Positions 25,459 through 36,376 of a stretch of DNA of 64,000 nucleotides are shown here, piece by piece; the first letter of the stretch is position 1; each line of letters starts with the position of its first letter. The notes beneath the pieces are model-generated. The model ran no database searches and was not told the DNA's origin. It was given only the letters and a program-made list of their open reading frames with translations. Position numbers and translations under genes: made by a program. The DNA comes from Candidatus Synechococcus calcipolaris G9 (GTDB taxonomy: Bacteria > Cyanobacteriota > Cyanobacteriia > Thermosynechococcales > Thermosynechococcaceae): positions 1,549,747 through 1,613,746 of the forward strand of contig NZ_JAKKUT010000002.1 of assembly GCF_029582805.1 (NCBI RefSeq), written 5' to 3'.

Positions 25459-26292
25459 ATGGATGATTGGTTCGCTCTCATGGTGGGGAATACCCATCAT
25501 CATTGGGCCTGGTTTTCGGGGACAACCCTGCGGGGCAATGGTGAAACGACGACCCATGACAGAAAAATTCAGCAAGGGGACACTCAAGGAATCAGCCAGG
25601 AAATCAATTCCAGGCCAGGTTCTCAGCCAAATTCTCAGAATGTCCCCTGGCCTGATACATTCCCCCCATTGGGGACAAATGTGTCTCTCTGGCGAGCGTC
25701 CGTTGTTCCCCTAGATCAACTCATCCCCCTGCCCATCGCCTCGATCTATGATGTCCGTTTAGGAGATGTTCCCCTAACGGGTGCTTACGATACCTTGGGG
25801 ATTGATCGGGCCTTGGCCCTTTGGGGGGCGATCGCCCAGTATGGGGGCCCGGCCCTCGTCATTGATAGTGGTACTGCCTTGACCTTGACCGGGGTAGATC
25901 AGGATCACCATTTTATTGGCGGGGCCATCTTACCTGGACTGGGATTAATGGCAACGGCACTCCATGAATATACGGCCCGTTTACCCTCCATTACCTTCAA
26001 AGCCATGGCGACGATACCCGATCGCTGGGGGAAAACCACACCCAGGGCTATGGAGAGTGGCATTTTATATACGGTAGGGGCAGGAGTACAGGCCTATATC
26101 AATGACTGGCATAGCCAATTTCCATCGGGCAACGTGATTCTCACCGGTGGCGATCGCCATCTCCTAGCCCAGCTTCTCCAAACTCTTCAAAACCCATCTG
26201 TAACGGTCGATCCCCCCCCTATTCTGGATCCCCATTTAGTCTTTTGGGGAATGCGTGCCCTTCGTTTTCCAGAACTTTCCCTACTTCATTAA
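25459..26292 (+). CDS. coaX: Type III pantothenate kinase
   Basis: First step of coenzyme A synthesis: ATP-dependent phosphorylation of pantothenate. The ASKHA-fold motifs 'ALMVGNTHHHWAWF' (phosphate 1), 'LVIDSGTALTLTGV' (phosphate 2, with Asp and Thr) and 'GGAILPGLGLMATAL' are present; 'NVILTGGDRHLL' follows near the C-terminus. 277 residues, typical of cyanobacterial CoaX, which has the degenerate first motif seen here. Confidence 0.92.
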   Translation: MDDWFALMVGNTHHHWAWFSGTTLRGNGETTTHDRKIQQGDTQGISQEINSRPGSQPNSQNVPWPDTFPPLGTNVSLWRASVVPLDQLIPLPIASIYDVRLGDVPLTGAYDTLGIDRALALWGAIAQYGGPALVIDSGTALTLTGVDQDHHFIGGAILPGLGLMATALHEYTARLPSITFKAMATIPDRWGKTTPRAMESGILYTVGAGVQAYINDWHSQFPSGNVILTGGDRHLLAQLLQTLQNPSVTVDPPPILDPHLVFWGMRALRFPELSLLH

Positions 26293-26334
26293 GGACGCGA
26301 GGGAATATTTAAGCATCACTCCAGCCTCTTAAGC

Positions 26335-26685
26335 TTAGCGATCGGCATCCGATGGCATTGATACGGAATTACTGAAACCTGTTTCCAGTTCCATCCGTTG
26401 TTCCATTTGCCGCAAAAAGTAGCCCGTCATCATTGCCGAAGCGAGGAGTCCGGCCAAATTGTCGCGATCGGTGGTGATTTGCACATTAAAGGCTTCCGGT
26501 GGCAATCCCCCCACTAAGCCCTGGACATTGTGACTAATGATCTGACGAATTTCCGGACTTGCCGAACGGGCAACCCGAGTTAAAATTTCTGGAGACTGAC
26601 TCTGAAGGTACTTCAACAGTAAGTTGGCCTGAGCATCCTCGCCCACAGAGGAGTGAAAATTTACACTTTCAGGATCAAAGACCAT
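26335..26685 (-). CDS. DUF760 domain-containing protein
   Basis: 116 residues. The core 'LLLKYLQSQSPEILTRVARSA', cut here to 'YLQSQSPEILTRVA', and 'ISHNVQGLVGGLP' followed by 'LAGLLASAMMTGYFLR' match the DUF760 family of cyanobacteria and plants. Soluble. Function unknown. Confidence 0.85.
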   Translation of the reverse strand: MVFDPESVNFHSSVGEDAQANLLLKYLQSQSPEILTRVARSASPEIRQIISHNVQGLVGGLPPEAFNVQITTDRDNLAGLLASAMMTGYFLRQMEQRMELETGFSNSVSMPSDADR

Positions 26686-26833
26686 AGCGTATTGCCCAAT
26701 AACTTAAGTTTCTATTTTGGCATCTGTTGCCATTTAATGCATGGTGGGATCTATTCAAAGACTCCATATCCACGATTCTGCCATGGCTAAATCCATCATA
26801 TAACAGTTCACAGTTGACTATCTCTTGATTAAA

Positions 26834-28063
26834 CTATTTCTTGATTAAAATGTAGGCTCCCACATAGTCCGGTAATTGCCTGGCATAGGATTGATAGGCT
26901 TGATAGGTTGGAAAGGTTCCCGTCAGGAAATCTAACTGATAGAGATTGGGAATAAATGCACCACCAGTATCGGCAATGACCCCCAGGCGAAATATGCGTT
27001 GTCCTCGCCGTTGGTCCTCTAATAGCACCACCCGACCCAGGCCCATATTAAAAACATCCCCAGCAAAGGTGACCTCTGGCTCAATATTAATTTTGTTGTC
27101 AATATGGCTGCCGTAGCCCTTAATCGCTTCCACGGGACGAAAATACCAATAGCGTTTTTGCTGGTAGGGATCAACGCCACGCACAAATGCAATTCCATTA
27201 TTGCGATCCACATTAAAAAATGAGGATGTGCCATCGGTAAAATTAATCAGAATTGTGCCCTGCATTAAGGCATCTTCAAAGGCGGCCCGAGTTAGGTAGG
27301 CAAGGGGTTTAACCCGACCCGCTTCTTTGCCCCCTGGTTCATAGATACCCTGGAGTACATCCTGCTTTGTGTATTGCTTATAAAACAGTTCTGTCTCATC
27401 CCCATTGGGTAGGGCATAGAGGGCGACATTATAGGTTCCGGTCTTTTGGCGAGAGCCTGGGTGAGTAAAAATAGCATAGTTGGTTAACCGCAACTGCTGT
27501 CTTCTTTGCTGAGCTTGGGAATTTTCAGTTTTCGGCTGGTAGGGCAACCACTGAATGACACGAAAATGTTCATTGATAAAGTCGCCATCTTGCAGCCGCA
27601 TCGGACGTTTCTGACTAATATCTTCAGTCAGGGTGAGGATCATAAAATCTAGGGTTTGGAGGACATCCTCAAGGGTCACGCCCTGGGAGGCTAAAACCCC
27701 CGGCCGCTGAATCACCGGATCACTCTCCTGAAACTGTTCAAAGTAATGACGGGTATTCCGGAGAACCTGGAGGAGTTTCATCGGGGAGGTTTGGATTTTT
27801 CCTGAAGGCAAGGGGCGATCGCGGAAGTATTGATCTCCATCGATCCAGTAACGAAATTTCGAAAATTCATCCACGACCCCATAGCGAGTTGGCGGATCAG
27901 CTACAACGGGATCGGGTACAACGGGATCGGCATTAACAGGGTTCACCGGGGATGGCTCTGATGGGGCCTCTTCCAGGGTTTGTACCGATGGGCTACACCC
28001 TAAAATCATCCCTGTGGCAAAGATAGCGGCGAGAAGCGATCGCCATGGCCAAAACATGAGCAT
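26834..28063 (-). CDS. Putative lipoprotein, possible 3D-type barrel domain
   Basis: 409 residues. A signal peptide ends in lipobox 'ILGC' (Cys23), followed by a Pro/Val/Asp-rich linker. The mature body contains 'FVRGVDPYQQKRYWYFRP' and near the C-terminus 'GVIADTGGAFIPNLYQLDF', resembling the 3D (double-psi barrel) motif of MltA-type lytic transglycosylases ('A-DTGG-I...D'). The match is only partial, so a peptidoglycan role is tentative. Stands alone between DUF760 and the SDR-CIA30 gene. Confidence 0.6.
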   Translation of the reverse strand: MLMFWPWRSLLAAIFATGMILGCSPSVQTLEEAPSEPSPVNPVNADPVVPDPVVADPPTRYGVVDEFSKFRYWIDGDQYFRDRPLPSGKIQTSPMKLLQVLRNTRHYFEQFQESDPVIQRPGVLASQGVTLEDVLQTLDFMILTLTEDISQKRPMRLQDGDFINEHFRVIQWLPYQPKTENSQAQQRRQQLRLTNYAIFTHPGSRQKTGTYNVALYALPNGDETELFYKQYTKQDVLQGIYEPGGKEAGRVKPLAYLTRAAFEDALMQGTILINFTDGTSSFFNVDRNNGIAFVRGVDPYQQKRYWYFRPVEAIKGYGSHIDNKINIEPEVTFAGDVFNMGLGRVVLLEDQRRGQRIFRLGVIADTGGAFIPNLYQLDFLTGTFPTYQAYQSYARQLPDYVGAYILIKK

Positions 28064-28163
28064 CAGTTAGAAGAACCTATAGACAACCTGTATCGATCTA
28101 CTCTAGAACAATCCGGGAGCCTGCCGTCAGAGCGCTCAATCTTCAGGGGAGGGTGGGGCTGAT

Positions 28164-29714
28164 TCAAACATCGGCTAAAAATTGTCCCATTTGACTGGCC
28201 CAGGCTGAAGATCCGCCTCCATCTTTGGATTCTGCGGTGGCTTCGGCCAGTTCAACGGTGCGGCCGCAGGTCTGGGGAGCATTGATCAAGGAAACGATGA
28301 ATGCCACGAGATCATCGCGGTTAATTTTTCCCGTCAACCGATCCCCTTGGGCAAGCTGTAGGGGGCGATCGCCCGGTTCTTCGGTTAGAGCACAGGGACG
28401 TAAAATGGTATAGGGCAAACCACTCTCCCGCACGGCATTCTCTCCGGCCAGTTTCCAAGTGAGAATTCCCCCCAATTGATCATTCATTTTCACCGCTGGG
28501 GGTTGCTGGGCCAAGTCTAAATCCGATCGCCCGGGTCGAGTTACCCCCGCAGAACTAACCATGATCCAACGGGGTAAATCCGGCCCCCCATAGGCAGCAA
28601 TGGATTCGATTTCCAGGGCAAAGAGGCCCGCCTTAAAGTGGGGATTTAGGTTGCCATCGTACTCAAACTTACTGAGCATCAACTGCAAGGAATGGATCTG
28701 GCCAATATTGAGGGGTGGGGCACTGGGCAACGTTCGCGCCCGAAAAACGGGGGTTAGCTCTCGGAAGGGAATTTGCACCGTGATCCATTCATCGGCAACG
28801 GTGTTAAAGGAATAGGCGTAGCCCACCCCATCCCAGGCTTCCTCACTCCGCAGGAAAAACTTATAGCGTTGACCATCTCCTTTCACCCGTAGGGCAATCC
28901 CTTGGTAGCCCACTAAATTTAAGGGTGGGTAGAGATTCCGCGTGCGAATGGAAACAAAGCCCCCGGAATTGGCGGTGGAGACGGTTCCCGTAAACAGGGC
29001 CGTTGTACTGAGTAGGCGCAGACCACTTTCACTCACGCCGCCCATGACCACATCATCTAGGGCACCCCAAACCTCCCCTAGCACCGGAGAAGGATAGCGG
29101 TAGTCAAAGAGAGGATAGGTGGATGACTCCTGGGCAAAATGGGGAACCGCTAAGGCTAACACCGCCTTGACACCCTGATATTCCACCTGCTCCGGACTGG
29201 GGCCAACCACCTGGGGGGGATAAAACTTAATTCCTTGGGCATACTTTTTTTCGTCTGGGTCGGGTTCCACTGGACGAATAATGGTTCCTAAGCAGGAGAT
29301 CACGGTACGCACATGGGTCATTAACTCCGGTGGCAGACTGTCCGCCTCGGTGACATCCCCCGTGACAATTTCCAGTAGTTCTGAATGGGGTAAAACCTTT
29401 TCCGCCTTTTGGCGATCGCGCACTAGGGCCCGTACACCATATCCTTGGCCAAGTAACTGTTTCACCAGCCGTCGCCCCGTGCCCCCCGTTGCTCCCAAAA
29501 CCAAGATGAGGCCCGTGCCGCCGTAGGATACCCCTTTCATTTCAAGTGGCAAGAATGGCTCCAACCCGGCCCGTATATCACTAAGTAAGCCACTAAAGTT
29601 ACCGATAAAGGGTAGGGTTTCAAAATAGGCCAAGGTCTGGGCAAAACGTTTAATATCCCAGGGTGCATTATTGGTCGATGTCATAGCGGATCGTATTACA
29701 GAACTAATTCCCAT
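28164..29714 (-). CDS. NAD(P)-binding SDR fused to CIA30 domain
   Basis: 516 residues. The Rossmann N-terminus 'LVLGATGGTGRRLVKQLL' (~70-87) and C-terminal half of an atypical SDR ('WIMVSSAGVTRPGRS', 'YTILRPCALTEEPGD') enclose an inserted CIA30 domain (~210-370; 'GALDDVVMGGVSESGLRL', 'TANSGGFVSIRTRN', 'IPFRELTPVFRAR'). CIA30 was first described as a complex I assembly factor. Such fusions are common in cyanobacteria and plastids; the substrate is unknown. Confidence 0.85.
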   Translation of the reverse strand: MGISSVIRSAMTSTNNAPWDIKRFAQTLAYFETLPFIGNFSGLLSDIRAGLEPFLPLEMKGVSYGGTGLILVLGATGGTGRRLVKQLLGQGYGVRALVRDRQKAEKVLPHSELLEIVTGDVTEADSLPPELMTHVRTVISCLGTIIRPVEPDPDEKKYAQGIKFYPPQVVGPSPEQVEYQGVKAVLALAVPHFAQESSTYPLFDYRYPSPVLGEVWGALDDVVMGGVSESGLRLLSTTALFTGTVSTANSGGFVSIRTRNLYPPLNLVGYQGIALRVKGDGQRYKFFLRSEEAWDGVGYAYSFNTVADEWITVQIPFRELTPVFRARTLPSAPPLNIGQIHSLQLMLSKFEYDGNLNPHFKAGLFALEIESIAAYGGPDLPRWIMVSSAGVTRPGRSDLDLAQQPPAVKMNDQLGGILTWKLAGENAVRESGLPYTILRPCALTEEPGDRPLQLAQGDRLTGKINRDDLVAFIVSLINAPQTCGRTVELAEATAESKDGGGSSAWASQMGQFLADV

Positions 29715-29846
29715 TGTAGAGATAGATAAATTTCAGGTATTGTCCTGTATTAAAACCTGCATTAAAAACGCTTCAACCCAGGGCAGGGAGTATCAATGCC
29801 TATAATGTAGATACCGAGTATAAAACCCCTATTGTCCTGGTCGGCA

Positions 29847-32800
29847 ATGCGCTGCGCCCCAACCCCTGAAAATGAATTTGAACGTCTCCAGGCCCTGGTC
29901 AGTTATCACGTTCTGGATACGGATCCAGAGGCGGAGTTTGACGAATTAACCCAACTGGTGGCAGCGGTCTGTGATGTTCCGATCGCCCTGGTGAGTTTAG
30001 TGGACTCTGGGCGGCAGTGGTTTAAGTCCAAGGTGGGAATTGATGCCAGCGAAAGTGGTCGGGATGTTGCCTTTTGTGCCCATGCGATTTTGCAACCCGA
30101 TTTATTTGTTATTCCCGATGCCCTAGAGGATGAACGCTTTTTTGACAATCCCTTTGTCACCGATGGCATTAAGATTCGTTTTTATGCGGGAATGCCCCTG
30201 ATTACGGAGGATGGCTTTGCCCTGGGAACCCTCTGTGTGATTGACCAGAAGCCACGGCAATTAACGGCTGTCCAAGAGCGCACCATCAAAACCCTGGCCC
30301 ATCAGGTAGTGAATCAACTAGAGTTACGGCGGCATTTACTGGAAGCCCAAAGCAACCGCGATCGCCACCAAGAGGTGATGGCCCTTCAGTTGGCTATTTT
30401 GAATAGTGCCAATTACTCGATTATTGCCACCGATGTCCATGGTTTTATTACCCTCTTTAATCGAATCGCAGAGCAGTGGTTGGGCTACGAAGCCGAGGAT
30501 GTGATCGGTCGTTTAACGCCTGCCATCTTCCATGATCCAACGGAGGTAGCCCAGCGGGCGATCGCCCTGAGTAAGGAATTTGGCTACAATATTGCCCCTG
30601 GTTTTGAAGTGTTTGTGGCCAAGGCCCGCTTGGGGGCTGTGGATGAACAGGAATGGACTTACATCGGTCGGGATGGCAGTCGGCGGCCCGTACGGTTATC
30701 GGTGACAGCGACTCGAGATCCCCAGGGCAATATCACTGGCTTCATGGGCATTGCCAATGATATTTCTATTCAGAAAAAAATTGAAGCCCAACTACGTCTA
30801 CGGGATCGGGCGATCGCCGCCAGTACCAATGGCATTGTGATTACGGATCATCGCTTGCCCGATCGGCCAATGATCTATGTCAATCCTGCCTTTGAGAAAA
30901 TCACTGGCTATCGGGCCGCTGAGGTTTTGGGCAAAAACTGTCGCTTTTTACAGGGGAAAGATCGTCATCAAGCGGGGCTACAGGCCCTACGGGGGGCGAT
31001 CGCCAAGGGATTATCCTGTCGGGTAATTTTACGAAATTTCCGCAAAAATGGCCGCCCCTTTTGGAATGAACTTTCAGTCTCACCCATTTACGATGACCAG
31101 GGGGAACTCACCCACTACATTGGCATTCAAAGTGATGTCACCGAGCGTAAACGGGCCGAAGTCAGCCTGCGGAAACAAATGCAGCGGGCAACCCTCCTGC
31201 GCCAGATCACCGAAGAAATTCGCCAACGCCTAGAGCGGGATCATATTTGCCGAACGGCGGTGGAAAAATTGGGGCCGGCCTTGATAGCGAGTCGTTGCAT
31301 CATTTATTGCTATCATCCCCAGCCCACGCCAGCCCTGAGTCTAGTTGCCGAATACCGAGATACGGGCATTGATTCGGTGCAGACCTTATCCAGTGCCATT
31401 GAGGCCCACTTACTCCAACTTCAGGAGAAAATTGACCTGAAAAATGATCAGGTCATGGCGATCAAGGATGTCTACCAAGAACCCAGTTTAGCCAATCTCC
31501 ACGATTGCTGTGAGCAACTCGGCGTGAAATCCGTCCTCTTAAGTCGCACCTCCTATCGGGGCCAGACCAATGGCATTTTAATTGCCCATCAATGTGGTCG
31601 TCATCGGGATTGGAGTCCGGCGGATCAGGAGCTTTTTGCTAGTGTGGCGGCCCAGGTGGGGATTGGCCTCGCCCAGGTACAACTGTTGGAGCAGGAAACG
31701 GAACAACGGCAACAACTTGAGCAGCAAAACCAGGAACTAGAGCAGGCCCGCCTCAGTGCCGAACTGGCCAACCGCGCCAAGAGTGAATTTTTGGCCACCA
31801 TGAGCCATGAAATTCGCACCCCCATGAATGCGGTTCTAGGGTTTACCAACCTATTGTTAGATACGACTCTCAATGATCAGCAACGGGATTTTGTCCAAAC
31901 CATTTACCAGGCAGGGGATGCCCTCCTTTCGATTATTAATGATATTCTTGACTTTTCTAAAATTGAGTCGGGCAAACTGGTTCTGGAGCAACAGCCCTTT
32001 GAGTTGCGGGACTGCCTAGAAGATGTTCTCAGTTTGTTAGCCAGTAAGGCCGAGGAAAAAAGTCTTGAACTTCTCTATACCATTACACCGCAAACGCCGG
32101 ATTTAGTGCGCGGCGACATTACCCGACTACGGCAGATTTTAGTCAATTTGGTGGGCAATGGCCTCAAGTTTACCCACGCAGGGAGTGTGAGTATTCATCT
32201 GGACGGGGGCCCAGTGCAAGCCAATGACCGGCAAGAGATCTTCTTTCGGGTGGTGGATACGGGTATTGGCATTCCCAGCGATCGCCTGGATCGACTCTTT
32301 AAGCCCTTTAGTCAGGTGGATGCCTCCACCACGCGGGAGTACGGCGGCACGGGTCTGGGTCTTGTCATTAGTGAGCGGCTCTGTCAGTTGATGGGCGGGC
32401 AGATGCAGGTCGAGAGTCATCCGGGCCAGGGAACGGCCTTTATCTTTAGCATTCAAGTGGAGGTGTTGGCCGCCTTTTCGGAGAGATCGCAGCCCGATGA
32501 ACGGCTCAAGCTCTTGGCGGGTCATCGTATTTTAGTCGTGGATGACAATGGGGCCAGTCGGCAACTCCTGCAAACCCTGTTAAAGTCTTGGGGGATGGCG
32601 CCGGATATGTTTCCCAGTGGTGCTGCGGTCTTAGCGGCCGAACCCAATTGGCAACTCGCCCTCATTGATTTACAAATGCCGGAAATGAATGGTCTCCAAT
32701 TGGCTGAAAAACTCCACAATCAACGTCCAGATATTCCCCTCGTGCTAATGACTCCCCTGAGTTGGTTGGAATCGACTACGGCAAAAAATCTCTGTGCCGG

Positions 32801-33323
32801 TTATGTCACTAAACCCCTGAAACCAAAGCAACTGGAGCAGGTTCTCTGTCAGATTGTTGAACCCACCACTGAGGCCAAGCGAAAGACGGAACGGCTGGCG
32901 ATCGATCATGAGATGAGTCAACGCTACCCGCTGCGGATCCTTTTAGCGGAAGATAATGCTGTCAACCAAAAAGTAGCCCTGCATATTTTCCGGCGGATGG
33001 GCTACCGGGTGGATGTGGCCGCTAATGGTTTAGAAGTTTTAGACGCACTCCAACACCGCCCCTACGATGTGATTTTTATGGATGTACAAATGCCCAAGAT
33101 GGATGGTTTGACGGCAACGGAACGGATCTGTGAAATGTGGCCCACCAGTCAACGGCCCTGGATTATTGCCATGACCGCCAATGCCCTAGCGGGCGATCGC
33201 GAGCGTTGTTTTCAATCGGGAATGGATGACTATATTAGCAAACCCATTAAGCTGGAAGACCTAGGGGATGCCATTAGTCGCTGCCGTAGTATTAAACCCA
33301 AATCTACCTATCCCCAGCAGTAA
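29847..33323 (+). CDS. Hybrid histidine kinase with LOV photosensor
   Basis: About 1158 residues from ATG 29847 (a TTG at 29832 is possible). Order of domains: GAF (~15-165), PAS (~190-310), LOV (~320-435), GAF (~450-620), coiled coil, HisKA with 'SHEIRTPMN' (His near 655), HATPase ('[11 protein letters not shown]', 'GTGLGL'), receiver 1 ('[11 protein letters not shown]'), receiver 2 ('[11 protein letters not shown]'). The LOV domain has 'GKNCRFLQG', with the Cys that forms the flavin adduct in blue light, plus 'NGRPFWNEL' and a late Gln in 'IGIQSDVT'. Both receivers have Asp and Lys. Probable blue-light sensor kinase; output target unknown. Confidence 0.92.
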   Translation: MRCAPTPENEFERLQALVSYHVLDTDPEAEFDELTQLVAAVCDVPIALVSLVDSGRQWFKSKVGIDASESGRDVAFCAHAILQPDLFVIPDALEDERFFDNPFVTDGIKIRFYAGMPLITEDGFALGTLCVIDQKPRQLTAVQERTIKTLAHQVVNQLELRRHLLEAQSNRDRHQEVMALQLAILNSANYSIIATDVHGFITLFNRIAEQWLGYEAEDVIGRLTPAIFHDPTEVAQRAIALSKEFGYNIAPGFEVFVAKARLGAVDEQEWTYIGRDGSRRPVRLSVTATRDPQGNITGFMGIANDISIQKKIEAQLRLRDRAIAASTNGIVITDHRLPDRPMIYVNPAFEKITGYRAAEVLGKNCRFLQGKDRHQAGLQALRGAIAKGLSCRVILRNFRKNGRPFWNELSVSPIYDDQGELTHYIGIQSDVTERKRAEVSLRKQMQRATLLRQITEEIRQRLERDHICRTAVEKLGPALIASRCIIYCYHPQPTPALSLVAEYRDTGIDSVQTLSSAIEAHLLQLQEKIDLKNDQVMAIKDVYQEPSLANLHDCCEQLGVKSVLLSRTSYRGQTNGILIAHQCGRHRDWSPADQELFASVAAQVGIGLAQVQLLEQETEQRQQLEQQNQELEQARLSAELANRAKSEFLATMSHEIRTPMNAVLGFTNLLLDTTLNDQQRDFVQTIYQAGDALLSIINDILDFSKIESGKLVLEQQPFELRDCLEDVLSLLASKAEEKSLELLYTITPQTPDLVRGDITRLRQILVNLVGNGLKFTHAGSVSIHLDGGPVQANDRQEIFFRVVDTGIGIPSDRLDRLFKPFSQVDASTTREYGGTGLGLVISERLCQLMGGQMQVESHPGQGTAFIFSIQVEVLAAFSERSQPDERLKLLAGHRILVVDDNGASRQLLQTLLKSWGMAPDMFPSGAAVLAAEPNWQLALIDLQMPEMNGLQLAEKLHNQRPDIPLVLMTPLSWLESTTAKNLCAGYVTKPLKPKQLEQVLCQIVEPTTEAKRKTERLAIDHEMSQRYPLRILLAEDNAVNQKVALHIFRRMGYRVDVAANGLEVLDALQHRPYDVIFMDVQMPKMDGLTATERICEMWPTSQRPWIIAMTANALAGDRERCFQSGMDDYISKPIKLEDLGDAISRCRSIKPKSTYPQQ

Positions 33324-33330
33324 TCTATTT

Positions 33331-33363
33331 TCAGTCATAATTCCAGTCATGATTTCCAGTCAT
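33331..33363. repeat. Three short TCAGTCAT-type repeats upstream of uvrB
   Basis: TCAGTCAT at 33331-33338 and TCCAGTCAT at 33342-33350 and 33355-33363, spaced about one turn apart. They lie between the kinase stop and uvrB start, and could be a binding site or slippage product. Confidence 0.4.
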
Positions 33364-33399
33364 AAAACTAACGATTAACCAGGAATCACGGGTCATACC

Positions 33400-35409
33400 A
33401 TGGCAGATTTTCAGATTTGTGCCCCCTTTCAACCGGCCGGGGATCAACCCCAGGCGATCGCCCAATTGCGCCAAGGTATTTTAGGGGGCCAGCGTTTCCA
33501 AACCCTTTTGGGGGCTACCGGAACCGGCAAAACCCATACCATTGCCCGCGTCATTGCCGATTTGGGACGACCCACCCTCGTCCTCGCCCACAACAAAACC
33601 CTAGCGGCCCAACTATGTAACGAACTGCGGGAATTTTTCCCCCACAATGCGGTGGAATATTTTATTTCCTACTATGACTATTACCAGCCGGAGGCCTATA
33701 TCCCGGTAACGGATACCTATATCGAAAAAACCGCCGCCATTAATGATGAAATTGATATGCTACGCCACTCGGCAACCCGATCCCTCTTTGAGCGGCGGGA
33801 TGTGATTGTCGTTGCCTCCATTAGTTGTATTTACGGCTTAGGGATTCCGGCCGAGTACCTCAAGGCATCGATTCCGCTCCAGGTGGGAGAAGAAGTGGAT
33901 CAACGCCAGCTTTTACGAAGTTTGGCGAGTATTCAGTACAGCCGCAATGATGTGGAAATTGGCCGGGGACGGTTCCGGGTGAAGGGAGATGTCCTCGAGA
34001 TTGGCCCGGCCTACGAAGATCGCATTATTCGCCTGGAATTTTTTGGGGATGAAATTGATGCCATTCGCTATGTGGATCCGATTACTGGGGCAACCTTGCA
34101 AAGCCTAGAGGGCCTGAATATCTACCCGGCCCGCCACTTTGTTACCCCCGAAGATCGGCTAGAGATTGCCTGTGATCAGATTGCCGCTGAATTAGAAGTC
34201 CAGGTTTTAGCCCTAGAGCAGGCAGGCAAACTCCTCGAAGCCCAACGCATTAGCCAACGCACCCGCTATGACCTAGAAATGTTGCGGGAAGTAGGGTTTT
34301 GTAATGGGGTTGAAAACTATTCCCGTCATTTGGCGGGCCGGGAAGCCGGAGAACCCCCGGAATGTTTAGTGGATTATTTTCCCAATGACTGGCTGCTAGT
34401 GGTGGATGAGTCCCACGTCACTGTTCCCCAAATTCGGGCCATGTATAACGGCGATCAGGCCCGTAAGCGGGTCTTAATTGACCATGGCTTTCGTTTACCC
34501 AGTGCGGCGGATAATCGTCCCCTCAAAGCCGAGGAATTTTGGCAAAAGGTGACTCAAGCCATTTTTGTCTCGGCGACTCCCGGCAATTGGGAGCTAGAGA
34601 TTTCGGGGGAGCAGGTGATTGAGCAGATTATTCGGCCCACGGGGGTGCTGGATCCAGAGGTGTTTGTCCGTCCCACAACCGGCCAGGTGGATGATCTATT
34701 GACGGAGATCCGCCTTCGTTGCGATCGCCAAGAACGGGTTTTAATTACCACCTTAACCAAACGCATGGCGGAGGATCTGACGGAATATTTCCAGGAACGG
34801 GATGTGCGGGTGCGCTATTTGCACTCAGACATTAATGCGATTCAGCGGATTGAAATCCTAGAGGATCTGCGCCAGGGATTATTTGATGTCTTAATTGGTG
34901 TCAACCTGCTGCGGGAAGGGTTAGACCTCCCGGAAGTCTCGCTTGTTGCCATTTTAGATGCGGACAAAGAGGGATTTCTGCGGGCAGAGCGATCGCTGAT
35001 TCAAACCATGGGCCGGGCCGCCCGTCATATCCGGGGTCAAGCCATTCTCTATGCCGACAACTTAACCGATAGCATGGCTAAAGCCATTGATGAAACCGAT
35101 CGCCGCCGCCAAATCCAACTAGCCCATAATCAAAAGCATGGCATTACTCCTCAACCCATTGTCAAAAAATCCGGAAATGCGATCCTGAAATTTTTGGATG
35201 TGTCCCGCCGTGTGAATGCCCAGGAGCTACAGGAACTCGATACCGTCGCCGCCGATATTTCCCTAGCAGAGATTCCGCCATTGATTGAGCAACTAGAGCA
35301 GCAGATGAAGGAAGCCGCTAAAAACCTGGAATTTGAAACCGCTGCCCAATACCGCGATCGCATTAAACACCTGCGCGATCGCCTCATTGGCCGTCAATCA
35401 GAAGGATAG
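33400..35409 (+). CDS. uvrB: UvrABC excinuclease subunit B
   Basis: Damage-verifying helicase-like subunit of nucleotide excision repair. 669 residues with Walker A '[10 protein letters not shown]', the beta-hairpin '[12 protein letters not shown]', helicase motif '[12 protein letters not shown]', '[15 protein letters not shown]' read here as '[15 protein letters not shown]', 'QTMGRAARH' and a C-terminal UVR coiled-coil motif ('[19 protein letters not shown]'). Full length. A small toxin-antitoxin block follows 85 bp after the stop. Confidence 0.97.
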   Translation: MADFQICAPFQPAGDQPQAIAQLRQGILGGQRFQTLLGATGTGKTHTIARVIADLGRPTLVLAHNKTLAAQLCNELREFFPHNAVEYFISYYDYYQPEAYIPVTDTYIEKTAAINDEIDMLRHSATRSLFERRDVIVVASISCIYGLGIPAEYLKASIPLQVGEEVDQRQLLRSLASIQYSRNDVEIGRGRFRVKGDVLEIGPAYEDRIIRLEFFGDEIDAIRYVDPITGATLQSLEGLNIYPARHFVTPEDRLEIACDQIAAELEVQVLALEQAGKLLEAQRISQRTRYDLEMLREVGFCNGVENYSRHLAGREAGEPPECLVDYFPNDWLLVVDESHVTVPQIRAMYNGDQARKRVLIDHGFRLPSAADNRPLKAEEFWQKVTQAIFVSATPGNWELEISGEQVIEQIIRPTGVLDPEVFVRPTTGQVDDLLTEIRLRCDRQERVLITTLTKRMAEDLTEYFQERDVRVRYLHSDINAIQRIEILEDLRQGLFDVLIGVNLLREGLDLPEVSLVAILDADKEGFLRAERSLIQTMGRAARHIRGQAILYADNLTDSMAKAIDETDRRRQIQLAHNQKHGITPQPIVKKSGNAILKFLDVSRRVNAQELQELDTVAADISLAEIPPLIEQLEQQMKEAAKNLEFETAAQYRDRIKHLRDRLIGRQSEG

Positions 35410-35494
35410 GTTGCCATAGCCTTTGATTGGGGGAGTAGCTGAAGGTTATCAGGAGCATCCCGTCTATGCCTTGATCATGTGCTAGGTTTGAGTC

Positions 35495-35782
35495 ATGAAG
35501 TTTGAGTGGGATGAGCGTAAAAACCAAAGGAACCTCATAAAGCATGGATTCGACTTTGCTGATGCTTTTCATATCTTTAAATCACCGATGCTTATCGAGT
35601 TTGATGATCGGCAAGATTATGGCGAGGATCGATGGATTGGCATCGGTTTATTGAGTGGGCGGGTTGTAGTTGTTGTCTACACCGAGTCTGGTGAAGAAAA
35701 AGTTCGCATCATCTCCATACGAAAGGCACTGACCTATGAACGCAGACGCTATGAACAATACATCCAAAACCGATTGGGCTAG
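35495..35782 (+). CDS. BrnT-family toxin
   Basis: 95 residues: 'KFEWDERKNQRNLIKHG' is the BrnT N-terminal signature (RNase toxin of type II systems, RelE-like fold), followed by 'RWIGIGLLSGRVVVVVY' and 'VRIISIRKALTYERRRYE' with conserved Arg/His-type residues. The antitoxin overlaps its 3' end by 47 bp. A/T-richer than the flanking genes. Confidence 0.92.
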   Translation: MKFEWDERKNQRNLIKHGFDFADAFHIFKSPMLIEFDDRQDYGEDRWIGIGLLSGRVVVVVYTESGEEKVRIISIRKALTYERRRYEQYIQNRLG

Positions 35783-36029
35783 AATTGATGCGATGAGCGA
35801 TGAAGACATTGACACCTCTGATATTCCACCCCTTTCGGAGGAATTTTTTGCCAATGCACAATTGCGAATGCCTCAGTCACCAATAACAGTATCGGTTTTA
35901 GTTGATCTTGATACACTGACTTGGTTTCAGGCACAAGGAGAGAGTGCTGAACAACAGATGTCTATAGCGTTGAGAATTTATGCTGAGGTACATAAGGCTC
36001 ATCAAGTATCGGCAAGCAAAAGTGAATAA
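35736..36029 (+). CDS. BrnA-family antitoxin
   Basis: 97 residues. 'DWARIDAMSDEDIDTSDIP' and 'LSEEFFANAQLRMP' are the BrnA signature, followed by a ribbon-helix-helix DNA-binding part ('ITVSVLVDLDTLTWFQAQG'). The ATG lies inside brnT; a second ATG at 35751 is possible. Neutralises BrnT and represses the pair by family knowledge. Confidence 0.88.
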   Translation: MNADAMNNTSKTDWARIDAMSDEDIDTSDIPPLSEEFFANAQLRMPQSPITVSVLVDLDTLTWFQAQGESAEQQMSIALRIYAEVHKAHQVSASKSE

Positions 36030-36145
36030 CTTCCAGCAAGCTAACAACGTGACATACTCCCGACGCTCATGCTGACCCTGACTGGGGGCGAGAGCCAACA
36101 CACTCCCCTTATCCCCAATGTCCTAAAGAAACAGGCGACAGCTAT

Positions 36146-36376
36146 ATGAACTACAGAAACTACATCACGATCGAACCCAATAAACGCGGCGGTAAACCTT
36201 GTGTACGTGGTTTGCGAATTACAGTTTATGAAGTGCTTGAGTACCTAGCTTCCGAGATGACCGAAGCAGAAATTCTCGATGATTTTCCCGATCTGACACG
36301 AGAAGACTTAAAAGCCTGTATTGCCTATGCTGCTGACCGTGAGCGTCGGTTTATGACTGTTCCACTATCCCCATGA
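36146..36376 (+). CDS. DUF433 antitoxin
   Basis: 76 residues: 'YITIEPNKRGGKPCVRGLRI' and 'EVLEYLASEMTEAEILDDFP' followed by 'LTREDLKACIAYAADRE' form the DUF433 winged-helix-like antitoxin family (VapB45-type). Overlaps the next gene by ATGA. Confidence 0.9.
   Translation: MNYRNYITIEPNKRGGKPCVRGLRITVYEVLEYLASEMTEAEILDDFPDLTREDLKACIAYAADRERRFMTVPLSP

Noticed and set aside
36025..36060. GCTAACAACGTGACAT as an attC half site
   Set aside because: No matching GTTRRRY box downstream and no pairing arms, unlike the sites at 11425 and 12889.
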